A stretch of DNA of 64,000 nucleotides from assembly GCA_963826105.1 (NCBI GenBank), contig CAWGWA010000002.1:1-64000 (forward strand), given 5' to 3'. The stretch is from WHTI01 sp963826105 (GTDB lineage Bacteria; Actinomycetota; CADDZG01; WHSQ01). Positions 36,277 through 44,945 of this stretch are shown one piece after another. The notes beneath the pieces were generated by a model, which made no database searches, was not told where the DNA came from, and saw nothing but the letters and a program-made list of their open reading frames with translations. A program made the translations under genes and the position numbers. Numbering within the stretch: the first letter of the stretch is position 1; every line of letters starts with the position of its first letter.

Positions 36277-37475
36277 GTATCGTCACGACGATCACAGCGG
36301 CCGGACTCAACCGGACCGGACGGTGGCTCGAGGAGCCGGGCTTCGGGGTCTACGTCCATATCCCCTTCTGTCTCCATCGTTGCCACTACTGCGACTTCAA
36401 CACGTACGCGAGCAAGGAGGCGTCCGGAGCGCAGGAGGTCCACGGTCCGTACGTGGATGCCCTCGTAACGGACATCGAACGTCACGGCGCCGGGAACGGA
36501 CCGGCGACCTCGGTCTTCTTCGGTGGCGGGACCCCTACGCTCCTCCCCGCCCGGGACCTCGGACGCATCCTGGACGCGGTGCGCGCCTCGGTTGGGATCG
36601 CAGCCGACGCCGAGATCACCGTTGAGGCGAATCCCGAGACCGTGGACGAGCGCTACTTCGAGGCCCTGCTGACCGCAGGTTTCAACCGCGTATCGATCGG
36701 CATCCAGTCGCTGGTCCCTCGGGTGCTTCTCGGACTCGGTCGGACTCATTCGCCGGAGGTGGCACTGACGGCTCTCGCCGCCGCCCGGCGGGCCGGGGTC
36801 CCCGATGTGAACGCCGACCTCATCTATGGGTCACCGTGGGAGGAACCCGCCGATTGGCGAACCTCGCTCGAAGGCGTCATCGAGGCGGCACCCGATCACA
36901 TCTCCGCTTACGCCCTGACGATCGAGGCCGGGACCCCGCTGGCCACGCTGATCACCACGGGTCGGGCCCCCGACGTCGACCCCGACCTGCAGGCCGATCG
37001 CTACGAGGTCGCGGGCGAGATGCTGGGCGCCGCGGGCTTCGATCGGTACGAGATCTCCAACTGGGCAGTGCGGGGGCGGGCGTCGGCCCACAACGTCTTG
37101 TACTGGTCGGCGGGCGACTACTTCGGCTTCGGTGCCGGTGCCCACGGCCATCTCGATGGGACGAGGTACTGGTCGGTGCGACTCCCCCGGGACTACATCG
37201 AGGCCGCCGTTCGAGAGCGGTCGCCCGAGGCCGGTAGAGAGACGCTCAGGCCGGCGGAGCGGGCCGCCGAGGCACTGATGCTCGGGGTCAGGTTGGCCTC
37301 CGGGATCGAGATCGACGGCTTCACTCGCCGCTGGGGGAGCGAGACTTTTGCCCGCTCCCTTCCCGAGATCGAGCGGCTCGAGAGGGACGGCCTGCTGGAG
37401 CGGGCCGGCGGATGGCTCCGAGCCACCCCCCGAGGCACGTTCTTGGCCTCCGAGATCGGCTCCCGGCTCCTCTAG
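36273..37475 (+). CDS. hemW: Radical SAM protein HemW (coproporphyrinogen III oxidase-like, haem chaperone)
   Basis: Radical SAM enzyme of the HemN/HemW family. The cluster motif CLHRCHYC (Cys33, Cys37, Cys40) after VYVHIPF is followed by FFGGGTPTLLPARDLGRILD, EITVEANPETVD, FNRVSIGIQSLVPRVL and DLIYGSPWE. The C-terminal HemN_C domain (HNVLYWSAGDYFGFGAGAHG) is present. HemN has an extra N-terminal extension; it is lacking here, so HemW is preferred. lepA-hemW coupling (4-base overlap) is common. Confidence 0.93.
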   Translation: MSIVTTITAAGLNRTGRWLEEPGFGVYVHIPFCLHRCHYCDFNTYASKEASGAQEVHGPYVDALVTDIERHGAGNGPATSVFFGGGTPTLLPARDLGRILDAVRASVGIAADAEITVEANPETVDERYFEALLTAGFNRVSIGIQSLVPRVLLGLGRTHSPEVALTALAAARRAGVPDVNADLIYGSPWEEPADWRTSLEGVIEAAPDHISAYALTIEAGTPLATLITTGRAPDVDPDLQADRYEVAGEMLGAAGFDRYEISNWAVRGRASAHNVLYWSAGDYFGFGAGAHGHLDGTRYWSVRLPRDYIEAAVRERSPEAGRETLRPAERAAEALMLGVRLASGIEIDGFTRRWGSETFARSLPEIERLERDGLLERAGGWLRATPRGTFLASEIGSRLL

Positions 37476-37502
37476 AAATCGGACTTTTCGGGGCAAGGGG
37501 AG

Positions 37503-37530
37503 TCAACTCCCAGGCCTTCCGCGCCGATAC
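37503..37530 (+). promoter_or_regulatory. Candidate WhiG/FliA-type (sigma-28) promoter
   Basis: TCAA at 37,503-37,506, 16 bases, then GCCGATAC at 37,523-37,530. The known WhiG/FliA consensus is TAAA, 15-16 bases, GCCGATAA, so the -10 box matches 7 of 8 and the -35 core 3 of 4. The predicted transcription start would be at or just before ATG 37,540, which would give a leaderless mRNA. Seen only as a motif. Confidence 0.45.
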
Positions 37531-37539
37531 AAATGGTCT

Positions 37540-38721
37540 ATGCGGAACTCGAGCCGCCCTGGCAACACGAGCAAAAAGAAGAACACGAGCAACGTCATCA
37601 CCGGCAGCTTCAGCCGTGGTGACCATCTGGGCGACCTCATCGAGGGCATCGGCCCCATGCAGGAAGCCACGGACATGCGCGACCTGTTCGCCGGTCTGGC
37701 CCGCTCGGTCGTCACCGCCCTGAACGCGGACGCCGCTCTCGTATCCCTTGTGGATCAGCAGCGGGACGTTATCCGCGACGTCGCCGCGTGCGTACTCCCG
37801 CCCTATGGACTCAACAGTCTCGTCGAGGAGTACCCGCTCGACCAGTACCCGATGACCCGCAAGGTCATCCGCTCAGGTGAGTCCCTCGAGATCTCCCTCG
37901 AGGACTCGAATGCCGATCCCAACGAACGGAGGCTTCTCGAGGAAGTTGGCTTCGCTCGTCTCCTGATGTGTTCGATCATCGTCGACGGCGAAGGGATCGG
38001 CATCGTGGAGATCTATCGCAAGGCGAACCGTCCGTTCCGAGGCGAGGATCCCCGCAACGTCGAAGTGCTGACCACCTTCGCGGCCAACGCTTATTCCAAG
38101 ATCCAGCTCGCCGCCAAGCTCGAGAGCCAGTACACGTCGACGATCGAAGCACTCGTCTCGGCCCTTGAGGCTCGCGACCCATATACGCAAGCACACACGA
38201 GTCGCATACGCGACCTCTCAGGTGCGCTTGCCGACGCGATGCAGGTGACGAACGAAACGCGCCAGGCGGTACGCCTTGGCTCGATCCTTCACGACGTCGG
38301 CAAGATCGGGATCCCCGATGAGGTCCTCCGTAAGGATGGCCCCCTCACCGAGGACGAGTGGGCGATGATGCGAACGCATCCTGCGATCGGAAAGCGGATG
38401 CTCGAGGGCATCGACTTCCTGAAGCCCGCGCTACCGGTGATCTATCACCACCACGAACGCTGGGATGGCACCGGCTATCCGCAGGGCCTCAAGGGCGATC
38501 TGATCCCCCTCGGAGCTCGCATCGTCGCGGTGTGTGATGCGTTCGATGCGATGACGACCGATCGTCCCTACCGGCAAGCCCTTCCCGTCGAGCACGCTCT
38601 CGATGAGATCGCCAAGCACGCAGGGAAGCAGTTCGATCCCGTGTGCGCCGCTCTGCTGGTTGAGGTCATCGAACGCCTCGGTGATGACAACCTCGAGGAC
38701 CGCTTCGTCCGCTACGCCTAG
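37540..38721 (+). CDS. GAF and HD-GYP domain protein, probable cyclic-di-GMP phosphodiesterase
   Basis: 393 residues. Residues about 45-190 form a GAF domain (TDMRDLFAGLARSVVTALNA, DQYPMTRKVIRSGESLE, LLMCSIIVDGEGIGIVEIYR). Residues about 200-380 form the HD-GYP domain with HD at 251-252 (LGSILHDVGKIGIPDEVL), the HHHERWDGTGYP motif with GYP at 312-314, and DAFDAMTTDRPYR. The family hydrolyses cyclic di-GMP (or cGAMP) with a bi- or trinuclear metal site. The N terminus is serine/lysine-rich and disordered-looking. It stands as a single unit, perhaps under a WhiG-like promoter. Confidence 0.92.
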   Translation: MRNSSRPGNTSKKKNTSNVITGSFSRGDHLGDLIEGIGPMQEATDMRDLFAGLARSVVTALNADAALVSLVDQQRDVIRDVAACVLPPYGLNSLVEEYPLDQYPMTRKVIRSGESLEISLEDSNADPNERRLLEEVGFARLLMCSIIVDGEGIGIVEIYRKANRPFRGEDPRNVEVLTTFAANAYSKIQLAAKLESQYTSTIEALVSALEARDPYTQAHTSRIRDLSGALADAMQVTNETRQAVRLGSILHDVGKIGIPDEVLRKDGPLTEDEWAMMRTHPAIGKRMLEGIDFLKPALPVIYHHHERWDGTGYPQGLKGDLIPLGARIVAVCDAFDAMTTDRPYRQALPVEHALDEIAKHAGKQFDPVCAALLVEVIERLGDDNLEDRFVRYA

Positions 38722-38870
38722 ATCCTCCCCTGCGAGGTTACTTTCGGGGACCCACTTGAGGCCGTGACGGAGGCATCGAGGCTCACAAGGCGAACCGTCA
38801 TCAAGTAGGGGTTGGGAGGAGCCGATGTCATGTAGGCAAGCGGATCCAGCCCCCTGGACGGGAGACGGTT

Positions 38871-38966
38871 ATGAACAGCCGATTTCTCAAGATAGTGACC
38901 TCGGACACGGGCCTCGCACTCGCGGGAGCAGTTCTGGTCGTGCTGTTCATCGCCCTCGCGCGCTAG
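38871..38966 (+). CDS. 31-residue single-membrane-segment peptide
   Basis: ATG 38,871 is preceded by GGGAG (about 6 bases away). The product MNSRFLKIVTSDTGLALAGA continues as VLVVLFIALAR, a short basic N terminus and one hydrophobic helix. Too short for homology by eye, but the ribosome site and membrane pattern support it. The 149 bases before it (38,722-38,870) contain no element I can name. Confidence 0.45.
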   Translation: MNSRFLKIVTSDTGLALAGAVLVVLFIALAR

Positions 38967-39006
38967 CCTGTCCTCCGCAGGCTCTCGGCTCTGTAATCCT
39001 GGAACG

Positions 39007-39303
39007 ATGACGTACCTGGGGAACCTGACGTGTTCGGATTGCGGGCTGACTTTCACCTCGAGGTGGGGTTCGGTCCCCGGCGCCGACGAGTACCGGTGCG
39101 AGCACGACCACTCCGTTCAGGCCTCCAGCACCTCCGGAGTCATCGTCCTCGTCGAAGACACGCCGGTCGAGGGACCGAGCCTGGCCGATCTCCGGGGCTT
39201 GTGCCCTCTGTGCCGCACCGAGCTGGCGTCCGGCCTCCTACCCCAGTGCCCCGTATGCGGGAGCCGAGATCACGAGGTCCGCGTCGACGGGACCATCGGC
39301 TGA
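39007..39303 (+). CDS. Small zinc-ribbon protein of unknown function
   Basis: 98 residues with three cysteine pairs: LTCSDCGLTF, GLCPLCRTEL and PQCPVCGSRD, plus CEHDH. Two or three zinc-ribbon-like modules are likely. It ends 4 bases before the CIRCE element and may be read from the same upstream promoter as the 31-residue peptide. Nucleic acid or protein binding is a guess; I do not recognise the family. Confidence 0.65.
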   Translation: MTYLGNLTCSDCGLTFTSRWGSVPGADEYRCEHDHSVQASSTSGVIVLVEDTPVEGPSLADLRGLCPLCRTELASGLLPQCPVCGSRDHEVRVDGTIG

Positions 39304-39307
39304 GCGG

Positions 39308-39334
39308 TTAGCACTCCTGGAAGTTGAGTGCTAA
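39308..39334. promoter_or_regulatory. CIRCE operator (HrcA binding site)
   Basis: Exact consensus TTAGCACTC, nine bases, GAGTGCTAA. It is the binding site of the heat-shock repressor HrcA, which is encoded just downstream. A possible -10 box TACCAT (39,342-39,347) lies 8 bases after it, so bound HrcA would cover the -35 region. Confidence 0.97.
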
Positions 39335-39357
39335 GGGCGGGTACCATGGGGATACCT

Positions 39358-40419
39358 ATGAATGCACAGAACCCCGGAACCCCCGAGGCCCTCGACGATC
39401 GTAAGGCGACCATCTTGCGGGCGATCGTTTCCTATTACGTGACTGCCGGGGAGCCGGTCGGTTCGAAGACGCTCGTCGAGAATTACGGGCTGGGGGTTTC
39501 ATCGGCGACCGTCAGGAACGAGATGGTCGCGCTTGAGGAGCTTGGCTACATCCATCAGCCGCACACCTCGGCCGGCAGGATCCCAACAGACCGGGGTTAT
39601 CGGTATTTCGTGAATGCCTATGCCGCCGGCGCCAAGCTGCCCTCCGCGGAGACCAAGCAGATCCAGACGTTCTACGACGAGGCCCGTTGGGAACTCGAGG
39701 ATGCATTACGCCAGACCGCGGGCCTGCTGTCGAACATGACCAACCATGCAGCGCTCGTGTTCTCGCCCGCCCTCGACCGCAGCGTTGCTCGTCACGTGGA
39801 ACTCGTAGGCCTGGGCGGCGACCGGGCGATGGTGGTCATCGTTTCGGATACGGGTCGGGTCGAGAACCATGTCGTACGGGTCCCCGAGAACACCGACGAC
39901 GGGCAGCTCGATCGCACCGCCGCTATCCTCAACGGCCTGGTCCTCGGGAAGCCACTCGAAAGTGTGGCGCAGACGATCCTCGGCTCGGTCGAAGCGATCC
40001 CGCTCGAATTCAGAGACGCCGCGACCCGCGTCGGTACCGTGCTCGAGTCTGCGCTGGCCGCACACGAGGGCGAGCGCGTGTTCCTCGAAGGAACCTCGAA
40101 CATGGTCGACGAACACAAGTTCTCCGACCTCGAGACGGTTCGTCAGGTGATCGGGGCGCTGGAGCATCGCCGCATCCTGCTCGAGTTGCTCGCCGAAGGG
40201 CTGTCGGTCGACTCGATGTCGGTGCGGATCGGATCCGAGAACCTCATCGAGGAGATGCAACACTGCGCCGTCATCACCGCTCCCTACGGCGCCGAGGGCG
40301 TGGTTCTGGGCACGCTCGGGGTGGTCGGACCCACGAGGATGGACTACCGGCGCACGATGGCGGCGGTGTACGAGGTGGCCACGAACCTAGGTCGCATGCT
40401 GACCGGGCCCTCCGCCTAG
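39358..40419 (+). CDS. hrcA: Heat-inducible transcription repressor HrcA
   Basis: Represses chaperone genes through CIRCE; its activity depends on GroEL. The winged-helix domain (ILRAIVSYYVTAGEPVGSKT, SSATVRNEMVALEELGYIHQ, PHTSAGRIPTDRGYRYFV) and the C-terminal GAF-like part (LIEEMQHCAVITAPYGAEGV, GTLGVVGPTRMDYRRTMAAV) are complete. ATG 39,358 is preferred because TACCAT overlaps the alternative ATG 39,346 and would place the transcript start just before 39,358. The upstream CIRCE means it represses itself. dnaJ follows after 9 bases. Confidence 0.96.
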   Translation: MNAQNPGTPEALDDRKATILRAIVSYYVTAGEPVGSKTLVENYGLGVSSATVRNEMVALEELGYIHQPHTSAGRIPTDRGYRYFVNAYAAGAKLPSAETKQIQTFYDEARWELEDALRQTAGLLSNMTNHAALVFSPALDRSVARHVELVGLGGDRAMVVIVSDTGRVENHVVRVPENTDDGQLDRTAAILNGLVLGKPLESVAQTILGSVEAIPLEFRDAATRVGTVLESALAAHEGERVFLEGTSNMVDEHKFSDLETVRQVIGALEHRRILLELLAEGLSVDSMSVRIGSENLIEEMQHCAVITAPYGAEGVVLGTLGVVGPTRMDYRRTMAAVYEVATNLGRMLTGPSA

Positions 40420-40428
40420 AGTGCACTG

Positions 40429-41520
40429 ATGGCCAAGGATCATTACGAGATTCTGGGGGTCGCCCGCGACGCGACCGCGGAAGAGATAAAGGTTGCTTAC
40501 AGGCGGCTCGCCCGCGAACTACACCCCGACACCAATCCCGACCCTGCCGCTCACGAGCGCTTCAAAGAGGTCTCGCATGCCTACGACGTGCTCTCCGATG
40601 ACGGGAAACGAAGCCGGTACGACCGTTTCGGTGACGCGCGGGCGGGAGCCGGCGTCGGTGACTTCGGGGACTTCGGCAGCATCTCGGACATCTTCTCGAC
40701 GTTCTTCGGAGGTGCCGGCCAACGAGGGTCGGGCGGATCTGCCCGCGGGACAGACCTCTTAGCCGAGGTCGTGATGACCCTTGAGGACGCCGCGACTGGC
40801 GTTCACAAGGACGTCGAGATCAGCACGCTCGGAACCTGCGAGGACTGCACTGGAAGTGGAGCAGCACCCGGGACCTCTCCGATCACCTGCTCCACCTGTG
40901 GCGGTGCCGGCCAGGTTCGTCAGGTACAGCGTTCGATCTTCGGTGATGTGATGACCGCCGTCGCCTGTCGGACCTGCTCGGGTACCGGAAAGGAGATCCC
41001 CACTCCTTGCCCAGCGTGTCGTGGGAAAGGGCGCGTTCCGGTGTTCGACACCATCACGATCCAAGTCCCCGCGGGGATCGACGACGGGGCTCGCCTCAAA
41101 GTCTCTGGTAGGGGAGAGGCCGGCGTGAGAGGAGCGCACGCAGGGGACCTGTACGTGCAGATCCGCGTGGAACCGCACGATGTCTTCCAACGCGGCGGCG
41201 ACGATCTCGCGTGCGAGGTCATGGTTCCGTTCACGATCGCGACCCTCGGAGGGGTGGTTCAGGTCCCCACGCTCGAGGATGCCGAGGAGATCGAGGTTTC
41301 TCCGGGAACCCAATCGGGCGAGATCGTACGACTCAAATCACGCGGGATGCCGAGGCTCAACGGCCGGGGTCGCGGGACCCTCGTAGTCGTCCTCAAGATC
41401 GAAACGCCCACCGATCTCACCGCGGAGCAGGTCGATCTGATCGCCCGGCTCGCGGAGATGCGGGGCGAGGAGGCCGGATCCAAGAGGTTCTTTGAGAAGT
41501 TCAAAAAAGCCTTCCGATGA
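40429..41520 (+). CDS. dnaJ: Chaperone protein DnaJ
   Basis: Type I Hsp40 co-chaperone, 363 residues. J domain with HPD at 32-34, then a Gly/Phe-rich region (FGDFGSISDIFSTFFGG). The zinc domain has all four CxxCxGxG-like repeats (CEDCTGSG, CSTCGGAG, CRTCSGTG, CPACRGKG). C-terminal peptide-binding domains follow. It stimulates DnaK ATPase. dnaK and grpE are not in the window, so this is the stand-alone hrcA-dnaJ unit under CIRCE control. The stop overlaps rsmE (ATGA). Confidence 0.97.
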   Translation: MAKDHYEILGVARDATAEEIKVAYRRLARELHPDTNPDPAAHERFKEVSHAYDVLSDDGKRSRYDRFGDARAGAGVGDFGDFGSISDIFSTFFGGAGQRGSGGSARGTDLLAEVVMTLEDAATGVHKDVEISTLGTCEDCTGSGAAPGTSPITCSTCGGAGQVRQVQRSIFGDVMTAVACRTCSGTGKEIPTPCPACRGKGRVPVFDTITIQVPAGIDDGARLKVSGRGEAGVRGAHAGDLYVQIRVEPHDVFQRGGDDLACEVMVPFTIATLGGVVQVPTLEDAEEIEVSPGTQSGEIVRLKSRGMPRLNGRGRGTLVVVLKIETPTDLTAEQVDLIARLAEMRGEEAGSKRFFEKFKKAFR

Positions 41521-42254
41521 GCAACCAGCCCTGGTTCCTCGTTCCCCTTGGTTCACTGGGGGCCGGTGAGGTAACGCTTCCGCCCGATGAGTCCCGGCAT
41601 GCCCTCACGGTGCTTCGCGTGGCTCCGCCCGACGTGATCACCGTGACCGACGGCGCCGGAACAGTAGCTCGCTGCGCAGCCTCTCGCGTCGAGGATGGAT
41701 CGCTCGTCGCGGAGATCCTCGAGAGCGAACTCCGTCGGCCTTTGCTTCCCGAGGTCGTCGTCTACCAAGGAGCCGCCAAGGGCGGGAAGATCGATGACGT
41801 CGTGGAACGTCTGGCCGAGATGGGCGTTGCGGAAACGGGTGTGTTCTCGTCCGAGCGTTCCGTCGTCCGCTGGGACGATGCGAAGGCTGCACGACTCGCC
41901 GAGCGATGGGCTGCGATCGCCAGGGCGACGGCCAAGCAGTCGCGTAGCCCGTTCCTGATGCGCACGGATCATCCGCTGTCGTGGGAACGGCTCTTGGCGA
42001 GGATCGCCAACGAGCAGGCCACTGTCGTTCTGTGGGAGGGCGCGTCCCTTCCCTTGCGGACCGCCCTCCATGGACCCCCTGATCGCATCGCTTTGGTCAT
42101 CGGTCCCGAAGGCGGCTTCTCTCGGGAAGAAGCCGAGGCCCTCGCCGACGCGGGCGGACAACTCGTCTCGCTGGGACCTCGCATCCTTCGGACCGAGAAC
42201 GCACCGGTCGTCTCGGTCGCGGCCGTCCTCTACCACTACGGCCTCATCGGCTAG
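41517..42254 (+). CDS. rsmE: 16S rRNA (uracil-1498-N3)-methyltransferase
   Basis: SPOUT methyltransferase that modifies U1498 of 16S rRNA with S-adenosylmethionine. 245 residues. The N-terminal PUA-like domain (EVTLPPDESRHALTVLRVAP) precedes the trefoil knot with VIGPEGGFSREEAEALADAG and SLGPRILRTENAPVVSVAAV, the cofactor-binding loops. Its place after dnaJ is conserved in many Gram-positive bacteria. Confidence 0.95.
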   Translation: MSNQPWFLVPLGSLGAGEVTLPPDESRHALTVLRVAPPDVITVTDGAGTVARCAASRVEDGSLVAEILESELRRPLLPEVVVYQGAAKGGKIDDVVERLAEMGVAETGVFSSERSVVRWDDAKAARLAERWAAIARATAKQSRSPFLMRTDHPLSWERLLARIANEQATVVLWEGASLPLRTALHGPPDRIALVIGPEGGFSREEAEALADAGGQLVSLGPRILRTENAPVVSVAAVLYHYGLIG

Positions 42255-42267
42255 GTAGATTCTGGCG

Positions 42268-43608
42268 ATGAGCACGGGAGTGAAGGCGCCCAGGGTCCTG
42301 TTCCAGACGCTCGGATGCCGTTTGAATCAGGCCGAGTCGGACTCGATGGCCGAACAATTGTCGGCTCGAGGCGCGGTCGCCGCTCGTCCCGAGGACTCCG
42401 CGGACGTAGTTGTGATCAACACCTGCACCGTGACCCGTGAGGCCACCAAGGCATCTCGCTCGGCGATCCGCAGGGCGGTTCGCAACCATCCAGAGGCGAA
42501 GGTCGTGGTCGTCGGATGCTACGCGGTGTCCGATCCGGACGAGATCGCGGCTATCGATGGCGTCGACCTCATTGTCGGCAACGACGAGAAGGAGCGTTTC
42601 GCGGAGGTCCTCGGCGAGCACGCGATCACCGCGCCGCTGCTACAGATCGGGATGCGCCGCAACGATCAGTCCGCGACCGAGACACGCGTGCGCGCGAACC
42701 TGAAAGCCCAGACCGGCTGTGACGAGTGGTGCACGTTCTGCATCATCCCGACCACGAGAGGACCCCTGAGGACGCTCGATGAAGACTCCCTGGTCGACGA
42801 GGCCACCAGGCGTGTCCAAGCCGGGGCTCGGGAGGTCGTCCTGACCGGAGTGCACCTCGGCAAGTACGCGTACGACCAGGGCGGGGACGAGCGCGATCTC
42901 CTCCGCTTGTTCGAACGCTTGATGTCCATCGACGGGTTGTGGCGATTGAGGTTGTCTTCGATCCTCTCGAACCACCTGACCACTGAAGTCATCGACTTCA
43001 TGGCATCTGAACCTCGGATGTGCCGGTACCTCCACGTGCCGATGCAGGCAGGTCACGACTCGGTCCTGGCCGCGATGAATCGCCCCTACCGGATCGACGG
43101 GTTCCTCGAGGCGGTCGAGAAGGCGAAGGCGCGCATCGAGGGGCTGGCGCTGGCGACCGACATCATCGTCGGGTTCCCCGGCGAAACCGAGGAGCAGTTC
43201 CAGGCGACGCTCGCGATGACCGAACGCATCGGGTTCTCCAAGCTCCACGTCTTCCGGTACTCGGAGCGTCCCGACACCGCGGCCGCGAGGATGCTGGACG
43301 ACACTCCTCCGGACGTCAAGAAGGGTCGCAGCAAGCGACTGATAGCGCTCGGTAACCGGATCCGGAGCGAGTTCCTGCGCGAACACCTCGAGGTTCCCCT
43401 GGAGATCCTGGTCGAGGACGAGCGCGAGATCGACGGCGTCATCGTGTCCTCGGGACAAACGGATGACTACGTGCGGGCCTGGTTCGAGGGGGGCGGGATG
43501 TTGGGTCAGATGGTTGAGGTCATCGGCGAGCGTGTGAGGGCCGATGGGATAGCCGCGCGCCTCGGTGTCAGAGGAGCGTCCTACATGCGAGAGGGAGTGA
43601 GCGCGTGA
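42268..43608 (+). CDS. mtaB: tRNA (t6A37) methylthiotransferase MtaB
   Basis: Radical SAM methylthiotransferase that turns t6A37 into ms2t6A in ANN-reading tRNAs. The N-terminal UPF0004 domain carries TLGCRLNQAESDSMAEQL, VINTCTVTREATKASRSAIR and VVVGCYAV, giving the three cysteines of the auxiliary cluster. The radical SAM cluster is CDEWCTFC (Cys151, 155, 158), and a C-terminal TRAM-like region follows (LEILVEDEREIDGVIVSSGQ). The first motif GCRLNQ separates MtaB from MiaB/RimO (GCxxN). The stop overlaps the HIT gene. Confidence 0.93.
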   Translation: MSTGVKAPRVLFQTLGCRLNQAESDSMAEQLSARGAVAARPEDSADVVVINTCTVTREATKASRSAIRRAVRNHPEAKVVVVGCYAVSDPDEIAAIDGVDLIVGNDEKERFAEVLGEHAITAPLLQIGMRRNDQSATETRVRANLKAQTGCDEWCTFCIIPTTRGPLRTLDEDSLVDEATRRVQAGAREVVLTGVHLGKYAYDQGGDERDLLRLFERLMSIDGLWRLRLSSILSNHLTTEVIDFMASEPRMCRYLHVPMQAGHDSVLAAMNRPYRIDGFLEAVEKAKARIEGLALATDIIVGFPGETEEQFQATLAMTERIGFSKLHVFRYSERPDTAAARMLDDTPPDVKKGRSKRLIALGNRIRSEFLREHLEVPLEILVEDEREIDGVIVSSGQTDDYVRAWFEGGGMLGQMVEVIGERVRADGIAARLGVRGASYMREGVSA

Positions 43609-43949
43609 GAGATCCCGAATGCCTGTTCTGCAAGATCGCGCACAAGGAGATCGATTCGACCCTGGTGAGTGAGACCGACACGGTGATCGCCTTCAGGGAC
43701 ATCAACCCGGCAGCTCCGACGCACGTCCTCATCATCCCTAAGGACCACATCGTCTCGGCCCGGGAATTGACCGCCGCTCACGGCGGGCTGACCGGTGAGA
43801 TCTTCGAGCTGGCAGCGCAGATCGCCGCCGACGAGGGCCTCGAGGACTACCGGCTCGTGTCCAATGTTGGCGCCGGGGCCGGGCAGAGCGTCTTCCACCT
43901 CCATTTCCACGTGCTTGGTGGACGCTCGATGTCCTGGCCCCCGGGGTAA
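43605..43949 (+). CDS. HIT family protein (HinT-like)
   Basis: 114-residue histidine-triad nucleotide hydrolase. ECLFCKIAHKEIDSTLV with the zinc-like Cys pair at the N terminus, DTVIAFRDINPAAPTHVLII, and the active-site HLHFHVLGGRSMSWPPG at the C terminus. Such proteins cleave purine nucleoside phosphoramidates and AMP-lysine. GTG start overlapping mtaB. The neighbourhood mtaB-HIT-phoH-ybeY is common in actinobacteria. Confidence 0.95.
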   Translation: MRDPECLFCKIAHKEIDSTLVSETDTVIAFRDINPAAPTHVLIIPKDHIVSARELTAAHGGLTGEIFELAAQIAADEGLEDYRLVSNVGAGAGQSVFHLHFHVLGGRSMSWPPG

Positions 43950-43967
43950 ACTTCCTTCCAGAAACCT

Positions 43968-44945
43968 ATGTTGACCCATACAAAAGTGAAGATCCTGGTC
44001 CCGGGGCACCACGAGATGGTCCGCCTGGTCGGCGCGAGGGACGAACTTCTCAAGCTCATCGAGGACGCCTTTGACGTTGATGTCCTGGTCCGAGGCAATG
44101 AGATCCTTCTCTCCGGCGAAACCGCGGAAACCCAAAGGGTGTCCCGTCTATTCGAGGAACTCCTCACCCTTCTGGAGGCCGAGCACATCTTGACGTCCGA
44201 GTCCGTAGAGCGATCGATCGACATGATCAAGGACCAAGAGGAAACGCGTCCGTCCGAAGTGCTTTCCGACACCGTGGTCACTACGCACACGGGCAAGCCG
44301 ATCCGTCCCAAGACGGCCGGGCAGAAGGCTTACGTCGATCTGATCCGCAAGAGCACGATCACGTTCTCGATCGGTCCGGCCGGCTCAGGCAAGACCTATC
44401 TGGCGGTCGCGGCAGCCATCCGCGCGCTGAAAGCTGGAGAGGTCTCCCGCATCGTGCTCACGAGACCTGCGGTCGAAGCCGGCGAGCGACTCGGATTCCT
44501 TCCTGGTGACCTTGCGGCGAAGATCGATCCATACCTCCGACCGCTGTATGACGCTCTCTACGAGATGCTCGAGCCGAACACGTTCCTTCGCTACGTCGAG
44601 CAGGGGACGATCGAGATCGCCCCACTCGCATTCATGCGTGGACGCACGTTGAACGACTCCTTCATCATCCTCGACGAGGCACAGAACACGACTCCCGAAC
44701 AGATGAAGATGTTCCTCACTCGTTTGGGGTTCGGGTCGCGTGCCGTGGTAACCGGGGACGTGACCCAGGTCGACCTCCCCGCGGGAGCGCGTTCGGGTCT
44801 CGTGGTTATCGAGCAGATCCTCACCGGCATCCCGGGCGTTACCTTCACGCATCTCGACGCTCGCGATGTCGTTCGGCACAAGATCGTTCAGGAGATCGTG
44901 GAGGCGTACCGCATCTACTCCGAGACTCTCAGCGCCTCCGAGTGA
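43968..44945 (+). CDS. phoH: PhoH-like ATPase
   Basis: 325 residues. An N-terminal KH-like segment (LIEDAFDVDVLVRGNEILLS) is followed by the PhoH domain: Walker A GPAGSGKT (136-143), RIVLTRPAVEAGERLGFLPG and Walker B DSFIILDEAQNTTPEQMKMF, then RAVVTGDVTQVDLPAGARSG. Family members are ATPases, some with RNA helicase or nuclease partners, and are regularly paired with ybeY, which suggests a role in ribosomal RNA processing. The stop overlaps ybeY. Confidence 0.94.
   Translation: MLTHTKVKILVPGHHEMVRLVGARDELLKLIEDAFDVDVLVRGNEILLSGETAETQRVSRLFEELLTLLEAEHILTSESVERSIDMIKDQEETRPSEVLSDTVVTTHTGKPIRPKTAGQKAYVDLIRKSTITFSIGPAGSGKTYLAVAAAIRALKAGEVSRIVLTRPAVEAGERLGFLPGDLAAKIDPYLRPLYDALYEMLEPNTFLRYVEQGTIEIAPLAFMRGRTLNDSFIILDEAQNTTPEQMKMFLTRLGFGSRAVVTGDVTQVDLPAGARSGLVVIEQILTGIPGVTFTHLDARDVVRHKIVQEIVEAYRIYSETLSASE

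Noticed and set aside
38722..38870. Possible cyclic-di-GMP riboswitch after the HD-GYP gene (AAGGCGAACCG resembles part of the core)
   Set aside because: The required GCAAAGCC/receptor segment and closing stems are not found, so the similarity is too weak.
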